Assembly (NCBI GenBank): GCA_017456015.1
Contig: JAFTLL010000010.1
Coordinates: forward strand, 1 to 30,224
From: Clostridia bacterium
GTDB taxonomy: Bacteria > Bacillota_A > Clostridia > Oscillospirales > Acutalibacteraceae
Reading direction: 5' to 3'
DNA length: 30,224 nucleotides
Within the stretch, counting starts at the first letter, position 1; the number at the start of each line of letters is the position of its first letter. The notes beneath the pieces were generated by a model. It did no database searches. It had not been told where the DNA came from and was given only the letters and a program-made list of their open reading frames with translations. The position numbers and the translations under genes are program-made. Shown here piece by piece: positions 16,936 through 25,156 of this stretch.

Positions 16936-18495
16936 TTAAAGCGTTTTGGCCAACGCCAAGCCGGAGACAATACCGTCAACTGCGGCCGAAAGAATACCGC
17001 CGGCATAACCGGCACCCTCTCCGCAAGGGTAAATCCCCGAGATTTGGCTTTGCCGTTCGATATTGCGCAAAATACGCACCGGAGAAGAGCTTCGGGTTTC
17101 GGGTGCGGTGAGCAATGCAGCACTATCGTCAAATCCGGGCAACTTTTGTGCCAATGCGGGGATACCTTGGCGCAACGCGTCGACAACAAACTCCGGAAAC
17201 AGCGGTGCAATATCCCCAAACGCAACGTCGGGTTTTACCGAGGGCGTAACCTTTCCCGACGCGGTTGACGGGCGGTTGTTTAAAAAATCACCAACAGTCT
17301 GGCATACAGGACGACCGGCGCCCTGCCGAAACGCCGCCGCTTCGATTTGTTCTTGCAATGCCAAACCATCGAGCGGGTTAGTGCCGAAATCCTCTGGTGA
17401 CACACCGGTCAGCAAAGCGCTATTTGCATTTTCGCCGTCGCGTTTGCTGTAACTCATGCCGTTTGTAACGATATGCTCAGGGTCACTTTTGGCATTTACC
17501 ACAACACCGCCGGGACACATGCAAAAGGTGAAAACACCTCGTCCGTTCGGCAAATGGGTTGACAAATGATAATCGGCCGGCGGCAGATTATCGGTATCAC
17601 CGTAGCGTGCTTTGTTCAACCATTCCTGTTTATGCTCAATGCGCGCACCGACGGCAAAGGGTTTTGCCTCCATCGGCACCTCGGCGGCATACAACATACG
17701 AAAGGTGTCCCGCGCCGAATGCCCTATGGCCAGCAACATATGGGAGCAGGGAAGAGTCGCTTCACCCTGTGCCGTAGTTACCCTGACCGAAGTCAACCGT
17801 CCCTTTTCAATACCGACGGCAGACAAACAGCTTTCAAAATGAATTTCACCGCCCAAAGACAGAATTTTAAGGCGCAGATTTTTAATCACGCACCGAAGAA
17901 CATCGGTGCCGATATGCGGTTTGGCATCAATTAAAACATCGGGGTCGGCGCCGCATTCCACAAAGGTTTGCAGAACAAATCGGCAATAGGGGTTGGAAAT
18001 ACCCGAATTTAACTTTCCGTCCGAAAAGGTACCGGCTCCACCTTCGCCGAACTGAATATTTCCCAGCGGATTCCATTCACCGCCCTGCATAAATTTCTGC
18101 ACCGCCTCGGTTCGTTTCTCAACCTCCATGCCGCGCTCGAAAACAATCGGCCGCAAACCGCAAAGAGCTAAAACATAGGCGGCGAACATTCCGGCAGGGC
18201 CGAACCCGACAACCATCGGGCGAACCGCGCTGTTGATTTTCGGGAAGGTATACTCCGGGGCGGTATAGCGCCGCGCACCCGGCAACCGTTTGAGGTACAT
18301 ATCTTCCTTTTTGAGCTGCAACAAATAAGAGCAGGTATAATGAATATGCTCCTTTTTGCGGCAATCAATCGAACGGCGAAACAATTCGGCCGAAATCAGA
18401 TGGGAAGGGGAGATACGAAGTTGTTTGCAAATCTGCGCATCGGCATTATCAAACGCAGTTCCCAGGGGCAACTTTATATTCGGAATTAAAAGCAT
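16936..18495 (-). CDS. FAD-dependent dehydrogenase of the COG2509 group, function unknown
   Basis: This 519-aa flavoprotein has a family-specific N-terminal domain (1-85, starting MLLIPNIKLPLG), then the FAD-binding motif VVGFGPAGMFAAY at 95-107 (GxGxxG at 97-102). Further on are NPLGNIQFGEGGAGTFSDGK in the FAD region and the second nucleotide contact SGIYPCGEGAGYAGGI near the C terminus. Members of COG2509 are widespread in Clostridia, about 500-540 aa, and have no settled substrate. The gene follows argF by 34 nt with no promoter or clear terminator between, so it appears to ride on the arginine operon. The ribosome binding site is weak (GGGAG lies 18 nt upstream of the ATG), suggesting low translation, but the N terminus fits family members. 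A cytoplasmic redox enzyme is likely. Confidence 0.85.
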   Translation of the reverse strand: MLLIPNIKLPLGTAFDNADAQICKQLRISPSHLISAELFRRSIDCRKKEHIHYTCSYLLQLKKEDMYLKRLPGARRYTAPEYTFPKINSAVRPMVVGFGPAGMFAAYVLALCGLRPIVFERGMEVEKRTEAVQKFMQGGEWNPLGNIQFGEGGAGTFSDGKLNSGISNPYCRFVLQTFVECGADPDVLIDAKPHIGTDVLRCVIKNLRLKILSLGGEIHFESCLSAVGIEKGRLTSVRVTTAQGEATLPCSHMLLAIGHSARDTFRMLYAAEVPMEAKPFAVGARIEHKQEWLNKARYGDTDNLPPADYHLSTHLPNGRGVFTFCMCPGGVVVNAKSDPEHIVTNGMSYSKRDGENANSALLTGVSPEDFGTNPLDGLALQEQIEAAAFRQGAGRPVCQTVGDFLNNRPSTASGKVTPSVKPDVAFGDIAPLFPEFVVDALRQGIPALAQKLPGFDDSAALLTAPETRSSSPVRILRNIERQSQISGIYPCGEGAGYAGGILSAAVDGIVSGLALAKTL

Positions 18496-18529
18496 AGCTT
18501 TTCTAATTTTAAACTCCCGTATTTATTCT

Positions 18530-19513
18530 TTAAAGTGTTTCAGCCATAACGGCCTTAATGGTGTGCATACGGTTTTCGGCTTCATCGAACACGACCGACT
18601 GCGGGCCCTCAATCACCTCGTGGGTAACCTCCATACAGTCAATACCGAATTTGTCGTAAATTTCTTTACCGACGGTCGTATTCAGGTCGTGGAAAGCAGG
18701 CAGGCAATGCATAAAGATTGCGGTATCCTTTGCCTTTTTCATGACCTCAGCGGTAACGCGGTAAGGGGTTAAATCCTCAATGCGCTCTTTCCATACGCTG
18801 CTCGGCTCACCCATAGATACCCAAACATCGGTGTAAATAACATCAGCACCCTTTAAAGCCACATCAACATCGGGGGTAAAGGTAAGCGTTGCACCGCTTT
18901 GGGCGGCAAGCTTTTCACATTCCGAAATCAGTTGGCTGTCGGGGAAATATTTTTCATTGGTGCAGGCTACAAAATGCATTCCCATCTTGGCACAGCCTAC
19001 CATAAGAGAATTTCCCATATTATAACGGGCATCCCCCATATAGACCAGCTTTTTACCCTTTAAGGCACCAAACTTTTCCTTAATGGTTAAAAAGTCGGAG
19101 AGTATTTGTGTGGGGTGGAATTCGTTTGTCAGGCCGTTCCAAACCGGAACGCCGGCATACTTTGCCAATTCCTCAACTCTTTCCTGGCCAAAGCCACGGT
19201 ATTCGATGCCGTCGAACATACGGCCGAGCACACGTGCGGTATCGGCAATGCTTTCCTTTTTGCCGATTTGCGAAGCCACAGGGTCTAAATACACAGGATG
19301 CATTCCAAGGTCGGCTGCGGCTACCTCGAAGGAGCAACGGGTTCGTGTGCTTGTTTTTTCGAAAATAAGCGCTACATTTTTACCCTCACAAGTTTTGTGC
19401 GGTATACCCGCCTTTTTCTTGGCTTTAAGTTCAGCCGATTTATCAATTAAATAGAGAATCTCCTCTGGCGTAAAATCCAAAAGCTTTAAAAAATGTCTGC
19501 CCTTTAAATTCAC
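18530..19513 (-). CDS. argF: Ornithine carbamoyltransferase
   Basis: This 327-aa transferase makes citrulline from ornithine and carbamoyl phosphate. The carbamoyl-phosphate loop FEKTSTRTR is at 51-59 (STRTR 55-59) and HPTQ at 133-136. The ornithine-binding DVWVSMGE is at 229-236 and the catalytic HCLP is at 269-272. The combination of SMG and HCLP separates it from aspartate carbamoyltransferase. The start codon is GTG (19513-19511), 5 nt after AGGTGA. It lies 8 nt after argD. It is placed at the end of the biosynthetic set, so the anabolic role is favoured over the catabolic ArcB. Confidence 0.95.
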   Translation of the reverse strand: MNLKGRHFLKLLDFTPEEILYLIDKSAELKAKKKAGIPHKTCEGKNVALIFEKTSTRTRCSFEVAAADLGMHPVYLDPVASQIGKKESIADTARVLGRMFDGIEYRGFGQERVEELAKYAGVPVWNGLTNEFHPTQILSDFLTIKEKFGALKGKKLVYMGDARYNMGNSLMVGCAKMGMHFVACTNEKYFPDSQLISECEKLAAQSGATLTFTPDVDVALKGADVIYTDVWVSMGEPSSVWKERIEDLTPYRVTAEVMKKAKDTAIFMHCLPAFHDLNTTVGKEIYDKFGIDCMEVTHEVIEGPQSVVFDEAENRMHTIKAVMAETL

Positions 19514-19521
19514 AATATCAC

Positions 19522-20682
19522 CTACAAACTTTCTTTTATGATATCAACTGCTTTTTTTAGGTCGTCCCACGGAATATTCAGCGCGGGGAGTAATCTCACC
19601 TTATCCTTAGCAGTAAGACAAAGCACGCCCTTTTCCATACAGGCCTTAACTACATCCGCGGCAGGCTTTACGGTTTTTATACCGACCATCAGACCCATCC
19701 CCGAAACAGATTCTACACCGGTCAAGCCCGCAAATTCGTTTTTTATATATTCGCCCTTTGCGGTTACCTCGTTAAGGAGCGTGTTGTCTATACGCTCTAT
19801 TACAGATACCGCCGCGGCACAGGCTACGGGATTGCCGCCATAGGTAGAGCCGTGGTCGCCAAAACCGAGAACGCCTTCCACCTTTTCTGACAGGATTGCC
19901 GCACCGATTGGCAGGCCGCCGCCGAGACCCTTAGCGGTCGTTACAACATCGGGCTGTATGCCGTAATGCATATAGGCATACATTTTACCCGTTCTGCCGT
20001 TACCGGTTTGCACCTCGTCAACAATGACAACAATATCCTTTTCTTTTGCGATTTTTTCGATTTCTTTGATATACGCAGCATCTAAATTTTTAACGCCGCC
20101 CTCGCCCTGAATACATTCAAACATAATGCCCGCAACCTTATTTCCCTCAACTGTTTTGTAAAGTGCGGAAATATCGTTGGCAGGGGTATGTACAAAGCCG
20201 GGTGTCAAGGGGTTAAACAATTCGTGATAGTGCGATTGCCCCGTTGCCGAAAGGGTGGTAAGGGTTCTGCCGTGAAAGCTGTTCTCAATCGTTACAATGA
20301 CATTATACTCATTGCCCTTTTTATCGGCGGCATACTTTCTGGCTACCTTTATGGCACATTCGTTCGCCTCGGCGCCCGAATTGGCAAAGAAAACCTTGCG
20401 CATATTCGTTTTTTGGCAAAGCATTTCGGCAAGCGTCACACAAGGCTGTGTATAATAGAGGTTTGAAGTATGCTGGACAAGGTTTATCTGCTTGGTTACA
20501 GCGTCTATCCAGCGTTTATCGGCAATACCGAAGGCCGTAACACCGATACCCGAGCCCAAATCAATATAGGCCTTACCGTTTGTATCATAAACCGTAGAGC
20601 CCTTGCCCGATACGATTTCTACGGGAAAACGGTTGTATGTATTCGCAATAAAGGATTTATCCCTATTCGCAAGTTCTGCCAT
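19522..20682 (-). CDS. argD: Acetylornithine aminotransferase
   Basis: This 386-aa class III PLP aminotransferase converts N-acetylglutamate semialdehyde to N-acetylornithine with glutamate as donor. [12 protein letters not shown] is at 101-112 and the phosphate-binding SFHGRTL at 135-141. [11 protein letters not shown] at 222-232 has the ring-nitrogen Asp, and K251 in TTAKGLGGG is the PLP lysine. Length and order in the operon fit ArgD; bacterial ArgD proteins often also serve in lysine synthesis. The start overlaps the argB stop by one base (TAATG), with GGGGGA upstream. Confidence 0.96.
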   Translation of the reverse strand: MAELANRDKSFIANTYNRFPVEIVSGKGSTVYDTNGKAYIDLGSGIGVTAFGIADKRWIDAVTKQINLVQHTSNLYYTQPCVTLAEMLCQKTNMRKVFFANSGAEANECAIKVARKYAADKKGNEYNVIVTIENSFHGRTLTTLSATGQSHYHELFNPLTPGFVHTPANDISALYKTVEGNKVAGIMFECIQGEGGVKNLDAAYIKEIEKIAKEKDIVVIVDEVQTGNGRTGKMYAYMHYGIQPDVVTTAKGLGGGLPIGAAILSEKVEGVLGFGDHGSTYGGNPVACAAAVSVIERIDNTLLNEVTAKGEYIKNEFAGLTGVESVSGMGLMVGIKTVKPAADVVKACMEKGVLCLTAKDKVRLLPALNIPWDDLKKAVDIIKESL

Positions 20683-21551
20683 TATTTATCCCCCATGACC
20701 ATTGTACCGCTGCCTTCATCGGTTAAAAGCTCCATCAGTATGGAATGCGGTACGCGTCCGTCCATAATAATTACGTTTTTAACACCCTTATCGATTGCTT
20801 CGATACAGCAATCCACCTTGGGTATCATACCACCCGATACAATGCCGTCTTCATAAAGCTTTTTGGCTTCCGATACGGCAACCTCGGGAATCAGGGTCGA
20901 GGGGTCATCCTTATCCCTTAAAATTCCTGCGATATCGGTCATCATTATCAGTCGCTCGGCATTCAGCGCCCCGGCGATATATGCCGCGGCGGTGTCACCG
21001 TTAATATTATAGGCATTGCCTTTTTTATCGCAACCAATGGTTGAAACAACAGGAATATAATCCTTTTCAAGCAAATCTAAAATAGGGCGTATATGTACCT
21101 TGGTGATTTTACCTACATAACCGAGCCTTTTGTCCTTCATTTCGGCTTCAATTAGTCGGCCGTCCATGCCGGAAATACCCATTGCCTTGCCGCCCTTCAT
21201 TTCGAGCAGATTCACAAGGGTTTTATTCACCTTGCCGGCAAGCACCATTTGAACAATATCTATCGTTTCCTTATCGGTAACGCGGAGACCGTCTACAAAC
21301 TCCGCTTTTTTACCGAACTTGCCCATAATTTCGTTGATTTCGGGGCCGCCGCCATGAACAAGTACAACCTTAACACCGATCAGCCATAAAAGTACAATAT
21401 CCTCCATGACCTGCTGCTTTAATTGCTCGTTGACCATGGCATTGCCGCCGTATTTAATTACAACGATTTTTCCGTTATAACGCTTAATGTAGGGCAATGC
21501 CTGGGTTAAAACCTCAGCACGCTCAGAATTTGAAAAATGATTGTCTAACAT
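20682..21551 (-). CDS. argB: Acetylglutamate kinase
   Basis: This 289-aa amino-acid-kinase-fold enzyme phosphorylates N-acetylglutamate, the second step of arginine synthesis. VIKYGGNAM at 31-39 and LVHGGGPEIN at 64-73 form the ATP and substrate loops. NINGDTAAAYIAGALNAE and the C-terminal SGGMIPKVDCCIEAI are typical. An N-terminal helix (about 1-20) precedes the kinase core; such a helix is found in the hexameric, arginine-inhibited kinases, so feedback inhibition is plausible but not shown. AGGAG precedes the ATG, and the gene starts 14 nt after argJ. Confidence 0.96.
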   Translation of the reverse strand: MLDNHFSNSERAEVLTQALPYIKRYNGKIVVIKYGGNAMVNEQLKQQVMEDIVLLWLIGVKVVLVHGGGPEINEIMGKFGKKAEFVDGLRVTDKETIDIVQMVLAGKVNKTLVNLLEMKGGKAMGISGMDGRLIEAEMKDKRLGYVGKITKVHIRPILDLLEKDYIPVVSTIGCDKKGNAYNINGDTAAAYIAGALNAERLIMMTDIAGILRDKDDPSTLIPEVAVSEAKKLYEDGIVSGGMIPKVDCCIEAIDKGVKNVIIMDGRVPHSILMELLTDEGSGTMVMGDK

Positions 21552-21565
21552 TTTAAACTCCTGCT

Positions 21566-22780
21566 TTACGTACGGTAATCACCGTTTATTTTTACATAAT
21601 CGTAGGTAAGGTCGCAACCCCAAGCGGTAGCGGAGTATTCGCCCTTACCGAGGTTTACTAAAATTTCTATTTCCGGCCGAAGTAAAATTTCCTTTGCCTT
21701 CTCCTCGGAAAAATCTACGCCCGCACCGTTTTTACAAACGCAAACCGAACCTTTATCCGATGAAAATGCAACGTCAATTTTCGTAACATCCACATCTGCT
21801 CCGCTGTAACCGATTGCGCACAGCACTCTGCCCCAGTTCGCGTCAGCACCGAACATGGCCGCCTTTAAAAGGCTGGAACATATCACGCTTTTCGCAACGG
21901 TTTTGGCGGTTTCAATATCGTTAGCGCCCGAAACCTTGCATTCCAGCAGCTTGGTTGCGCCCTCGCCGTCGCCTGCAATGGTACGGCAAAGATGAACGGT
22001 AACGGTGTTCAGTGCCTTCATGAATTCTGCGAAATCTTCATTTTCCTCGGTGATTTCGGGGTTGCCCGCAAGGCCGTTTGCCAGTATGGCAACCATATCG
22101 TTGGTAGAGGTATCACCGTCAATGCTAAGCATATTAAAGGTGTTTGCAATATCATTTGATAACGCCTTTTTCAGCATTTCAGAGGAAATTGCGGTATCGG
22201 TTGTAAGGAATACAAGCATGGTCGCCATATTCGGGTGAATCATACCGCTGCCCTTGGCAATACCTCCAATGCGGCAGGTTTTGCCTGAAAGGGTAAATTC
22301 AACGGCAATTTCTTTTTCTACTGTATCGGTTGTCATAATTGCCTGCGCAGCCGATAGTCCGCCCTCTGCCGATAGACCATCGGTAAGCGTTTGCATGGCG
22401 TTTTTTATCGGCACAGTATTAAGTGGCTGGCCGATAACACCGGTGGATGCCACAATAACGTTATCGGCAGCAATACCGGTTGCGCTCTCGACGAGCTCAC
22501 ACATTTCAGTGGCAATTTGTATCCCGTTGGCATTGCAGGTGTTGGCAATGCCGCTGTTGCAGATAATCGCTTGTGCAACGCCGTTTGCAATGTTATTTTT
22601 GGTAACAGTAAGCGGTGCGCCCTTTACAAGATTGGTTGTATAGACTGCTGCTGCCGAAGCTTGAACACGGCTTACAATCAAGGCTAAATCTTTCTTAATA
22701 CGGTTTTTACGGATGCCGCAATGCACGCCGTTTGCCGTAAATCCCTTTGCGGCACAAACGCCGCCACGTATAATCTTCAT
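21566..22780 (-). CDS. argJ: Glutamate N-acetyltransferase / ornithine acetyltransferase
   Basis: This 404-aa Ntn-hydrolase-like enzyme recycles the acetyl group from acetylornithine to glutamate, and in bifunctional forms also uses acetyl-CoA. The self-cleavage motif KGSGMIHPNMATML is at 176-189, with cleavage expected between A186 and T187; T187 then becomes the N-terminal nucleophile of the beta chain. TTNLVKGAP (48-56) and the C-terminal SATAWGCDLTYDYVKING are family hallmarks. With ArgJ present, no separate ArgA or ArgE is needed for the cycle, although mono- versus bifunctional activity cannot be told from motifs. GGAG lies before the ATG, 11 nt after argC. Confidence 0.96.
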   Translation of the reverse strand: MKIIRGGVCAAKGFTANGVHCGIRKNRIKKDLALIVSRVQASAAAVYTTNLVKGAPLTVTKNNIANGVAQAIICNSGIANTCNANGIQIATEMCELVESATGIAADNVIVASTGVIGQPLNTVPIKNAMQTLTDGLSAEGGLSAAQAIMTTDTVEKEIAVEFTLSGKTCRIGGIAKGSGMIHPNMATMLVFLTTDTAISSEMLKKALSNDIANTFNMLSIDGDTSTNDMVAILANGLAGNPEITEENEDFAEFMKALNTVTVHLCRTIAGDGEGATKLLECKVSGANDIETAKTVAKSVICSSLLKAAMFGADANWGRVLCAIGYSGADVDVTKIDVAFSSDKGSVCVCKNGAGVDFSEEKAKEILLRPEIEILVNLGKGEYSATAWGCDLTYDYVKINGDYRT

Positions 22781-22791
22781 AAGTTTCTCCG

Positions 22792-23712
22792 TTAAAATTC
22801 AAGTCCTGTATCTTCCTGAACACCCAGCATGATGTTCATATTCTGAATTGCCGCACCCGAAGCACCTTTGCCCAAGTTATCATAACGGGCGGCAAGTAAA
22901 ATACGCTCGTCATTTCCAAAAACCGAAATTTCCATATCGTCACGTCCGCCCAGTCCTACGGCAGATAAGAAGCCGTTTTCGCTCTTGTCGTAGACGGTAT
23001 GGATAATTTTTCCGGCATAGTAATTTTTATATGTGTTTTTAATGTCCTCGGCATCACCCTTTATCTGTGAAGCAAAAAGCGGCACCGTAACCAGCATGCC
23101 GCTGTAAAAAGGTGCGACGATGGGGCTGAATGCGGGAGGATAATTTAGACCCGTAAGGGCAAGCATTTCCTTTATATGCTTATGTGTGCCGCCAAGTGCG
23201 TAATGGCGCGGCGCGTTCAGTAATAAATCGCGGTTTTCCGCTTCGTACTCGGCAATCATTTTCTTTCCGCCGCCCGAATAGCCGGTAAGCGATGTGCAGG
23301 TAAGCAGCGCGTCTTTTTCCACGATTCCGCTTTCAACAAGCGGAGCAATCAACGCAATAAATCCGCTTGCATGACAGCCCGGATTTGCCACAAACTGCGC
23401 GTTTTTAATTTTTTCACAAAGCCCTGTCAGCTCCGGCATACCGTAAACAAATTTTTCATCGGTTCGGTGTGCGGTCGAGGTGTCAATCACTCGGGTGCTG
23501 CCTTTTATGAAGGAAACCGCCTGCTTTGCCGCATCATCGGGCAAGCAAAGGTAAACAATATCTGCCGCGTTTATAATCTCCTTACGGGCAGTATCGTCCT
23601 TTCTAAGTGCTTCGGGGAGGGTGAGCAGTTCAATATCCTCTCTTGCCGCTAATCTATCGTGTATTCTAAGCCCTGTTGTACCTGCCGAGCCGTCAATAAA
23701 AACCTTCGTCAT
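22792..23712 (-). CDS. argC: N-acetyl-gamma-glutamyl-phosphate reductase, short (type 2) form
   Basis: This 306-aa enzyme reduces N-acetylglutamyl phosphate with NADPH. GSAGTTG at 8-14 is the dinucleotide loop and the catalytic cysteine is C113 in ANPGCHASG. The 300-310 aa length and the KVFIDGSAGTTGLRI start mark the type 2 (short) ArgC family rather than the 340-350 aa type 1 enzymes. I chose the ATG at 23712, which is preceded by AAAGGAAA at 8 nt; an upstream in-frame ATG at 23760 lies inside the hairpin after argG and would add 16 residues without family similarity. It is second in the arginine operon. Confidence 0.95.
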   Translation of the reverse strand: MTKVFIDGSAGTTGLRIHDRLAAREDIELLTLPEALRKDDTARKEIINAADIVYLCLPDDAAKQAVSFIKGSTRVIDTSTAHRTDEKFVYGMPELTGLCEKIKNAQFVANPGCHASGFIALIAPLVESGIVEKDALLTCTSLTGYSGGGKKMIAEYEAENRDLLLNAPRHYALGGTHKHIKEMLALTGLNYPPAFSPIVAPFYSGMLVTVPLFASQIKGDAEDIKNTYKNYYAGKIIHTVYDKSENGFLSAVGLGGRDDMEISVFGNDERILLAARYDNLGKGASGAAIQNMNIMLGVQEDTGLEF

Positions 23713-23747
23713 TTCTGAATTTCCTTTTGCTTTTATAAAAATAGATG

Positions 23748-23774
23748 TAGTCCTGCACAAAATGTGCAGGACTA
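23748..23774 (-). terminator. Strong intercistronic hairpin between argG and argC
   Basis: A perfect 12-bp inverted repeat TAGTCCTGCACA / TGTGCAGGACTA with a 3-nt loop lies in the 68-nt gap just after the argG stop. On the minus strand it is followed by CATCTATTTTT, so the T-run begins 5-6 nt after the stem. This is a poor but possible terminator; a partial terminator or an mRNA-stabilising element that sets argG above the other arg genes is more likely than a full stop. Confidence 0.65.
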
Positions 23775-23780
23775 TAAAAA

Positions 23781-25001
23781 CTATTTGTCATTACCATCTA
23801 CAATAGCCTGAACCTTAATGGGAAGACCGTAGAGGTTAATAAAGCCTGCGGAATCCCTTTGGTCGTAATCACTTTCACCAAAGGTTGCAATTTCCTCACT
23901 GTACAGAGAATAGGGACTCCAAACGCCTGCGTTTATCATATTGCCCTTATACAGCTTTAATTTAACTGTACCGGTAACCCTTTCCTGCGTTTTGTCAACA
24001 AAGGCAGAGAGCGCCTCACGGAGAGGTGTAAACCACTGACCGTTGTAAACCAGTTCAGCAAAGGTTATGGACAATCTCTGCTTTTCGTGCATGGTCATTT
24101 TATCCAGACAGATGGTTTCCAAAACATTGTGTGCCTTGTAAAGGATTGTGCCGCCGGGGGTTTCGTAAACGCCGCGGCATTTCATGCCGACCAGACGGTT
24201 TTCAACAATATCGATGATACCGATACCGTTTGCACCGCCGATTTCGTTCAGCTTTAAAATAATTTCCTTGGCGGTCATTTTAACACCGTCAAGTGCGGTG
24301 GGAACACCTTTTTCAAAATCGATGGTTACATAGGTGGGCTTGTCGGGTGCGGCAATAGGCGAAACGCCCATTTCCAAAAAGCCGGGCTTTTCATACATCG
24401 GCTCGTTGCCGGTATCCTCCAAGTCCATACCCTCGTGGGACAAATGCCATAAATTCTTATCCTTGGAATAGTTGGTTTCGCGGTTGATTTTCAGCGGAAT
24501 ATTGTGCGCCTCGGCGTATGCAATCTCCTCTTCACGCGATTTGATATCCCACTCACGCCAAGGGGCAATAATGGGCATATTGGGCGCGAAATGCTTAATG
24601 GCAAGCTCAAAACGCACTTGGTCGTTACCCTTACCGGTACAACCGTGGCAAATGGCATCGGCCCCCTCTTTAATTGCAATTTCAACAAGACCCTTTGCGA
24701 TGCAGGGACGCGCGTGTGAGGTACCGAGCAGATAATCCTCGTATACCGCGCCGGCTTTCATCGTGGGGATGATATAATCGTTCACATATTCTTCGGTCTG
24801 GTCGAGCACATAGAGCTTTGATGCACCCGTTTTAATGGCCTTTTCTTCAAGACCCTCTAATTCGTCTGCCTGACCGACATTGCCCGAAACAGCGATAACC
24901 TCGCAGTTGTTGTAATTTTCTTTAAGCCAAGGGATGATGATGGATGTATCCAGTCCGCCCGAATAGGCAAGTACTACCTTTTTAATATCTTTTTTATCCA
25001 T
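23781..25001 (-). CDS. argG: Argininosuccinate synthase
   Basis: This 406-aa ATP-dependent ligase joins citrulline and aspartate. The PP-loop SGGLDTS is at 14-20 in [35 protein letters not shown]-like APWREWD and the C-terminal YGLPIKV match the family and the length is standard. It is the first gene after the operon promoter, with a GGAGG ribosome binding site and a leader of about 35 nt. Its partner argininosuccinate lyase (argH), which often follows argG, is not in the window. Confidence 0.97.
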   Translation of the reverse strand: MDKKDIKKVVLAYSGGLDTSIIIPWLKENYNNCEVIAVSGNVGQADELEGLEEKAIKTGASKLYVLDQTEEYVNDYIIPTMKAGAVYEDYLLGTSHARPCIAKGLVEIAIKEGADAICHGCTGKGNDQVRFELAIKHFAPNMPIIAPWREWDIKSREEEIAYAEAHNIPLKINRETNYSKDKNLWHLSHEGMDLEDTGNEPMYEKPGFLEMGVSPIAAPDKPTYVTIDFEKGVPTALDGVKMTAKEIILKLNEIGGANGIGIIDIVENRLVGMKCRGVYETPGGTILYKAHNVLETICLDKMTMHEKQRLSITFAELVYNGQWFTPLREALSAFVDKTQERVTGTVKLKLYKGNMINAGVWSPYSLYSEEIATFGESDYDQRDSAGFINLYGLPIKVQAIVDGNDK

Positions 25002-25036
25002 TTTTATTGCCTCCGAAAACTTTGATTTTTTTGACT

Positions 25037-25050
25037 TTGATAATTATACA
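25037..25050 (-). promoter_or_regulatory. Candidate ArgR/AhrC operator overlapping the argG -10
   Basis: On the minus strand TGTATAATTATCAA resembles the ARG-box pattern TGnATwwwwATnCA with one mismatch. Its core ATAATTAT (25040-25047) is a perfect palindrome. It covers the -10 and the start site, an ideal repressor position. Arginine operons of Bacillota are usually repressed by ArgR/AhrC; the regulator itself is not encoded here. The AT-rich core could in part reflect the -10 sequence itself. Confidence 0.55.
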
Positions 25051-25071
25051 ACCGAATATGCAGGTTGTCAA
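25043..25071 (-). promoter_or_regulatory. Consensus sigma-A promoter of the arginine operon
   Basis: On the minus strand a perfect TTGACA (25071-25066), 17-nt spacer and perfect TATAAT (25048-25043) lie upstream of argG. The predicted start is near 25036, giving a leader of about 35 nt, too short for a T-box or riboswitch. So strong a core promoter implies that repression is the main control. Confidence 0.93.
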
Positions 25072-25079
25072 CACCTTTC

Positions 25080-25156
25080 TGCATAAAAATTAGCAATTCC
25101 TTAATAATTATCAGAATTTATGTAATATTTAACGAATATTATGCAATTTTTATGCA
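25080..25156. repeat. 12-bp inverted repeat enclosing AT-rich dyads upstream of argG
   Basis: TGCATAAAAATT at 25080-25091 is repeated in inverse orientation as AATTTTTATGCA at 25145-25156, 53 bp apart; the right arm runs into the end of the upstream flavoprotein gene. Between the arms lies a second palindrome with the core ATAATTAT (25104-25111), identical to the core of the operator candidate at the -10, and a further AATATT-type dyad near 25124-25140. This looks like an upstream regulatory region, perhaps a second ArgR box. The function is inferred. Confidence 0.5.

Noticed and set aside
25002..25042. T-box or other leader attenuator upstream of argG
   Set aside because: The leader from the predicted start site is about 35 nt and contains no terminator hairpin.
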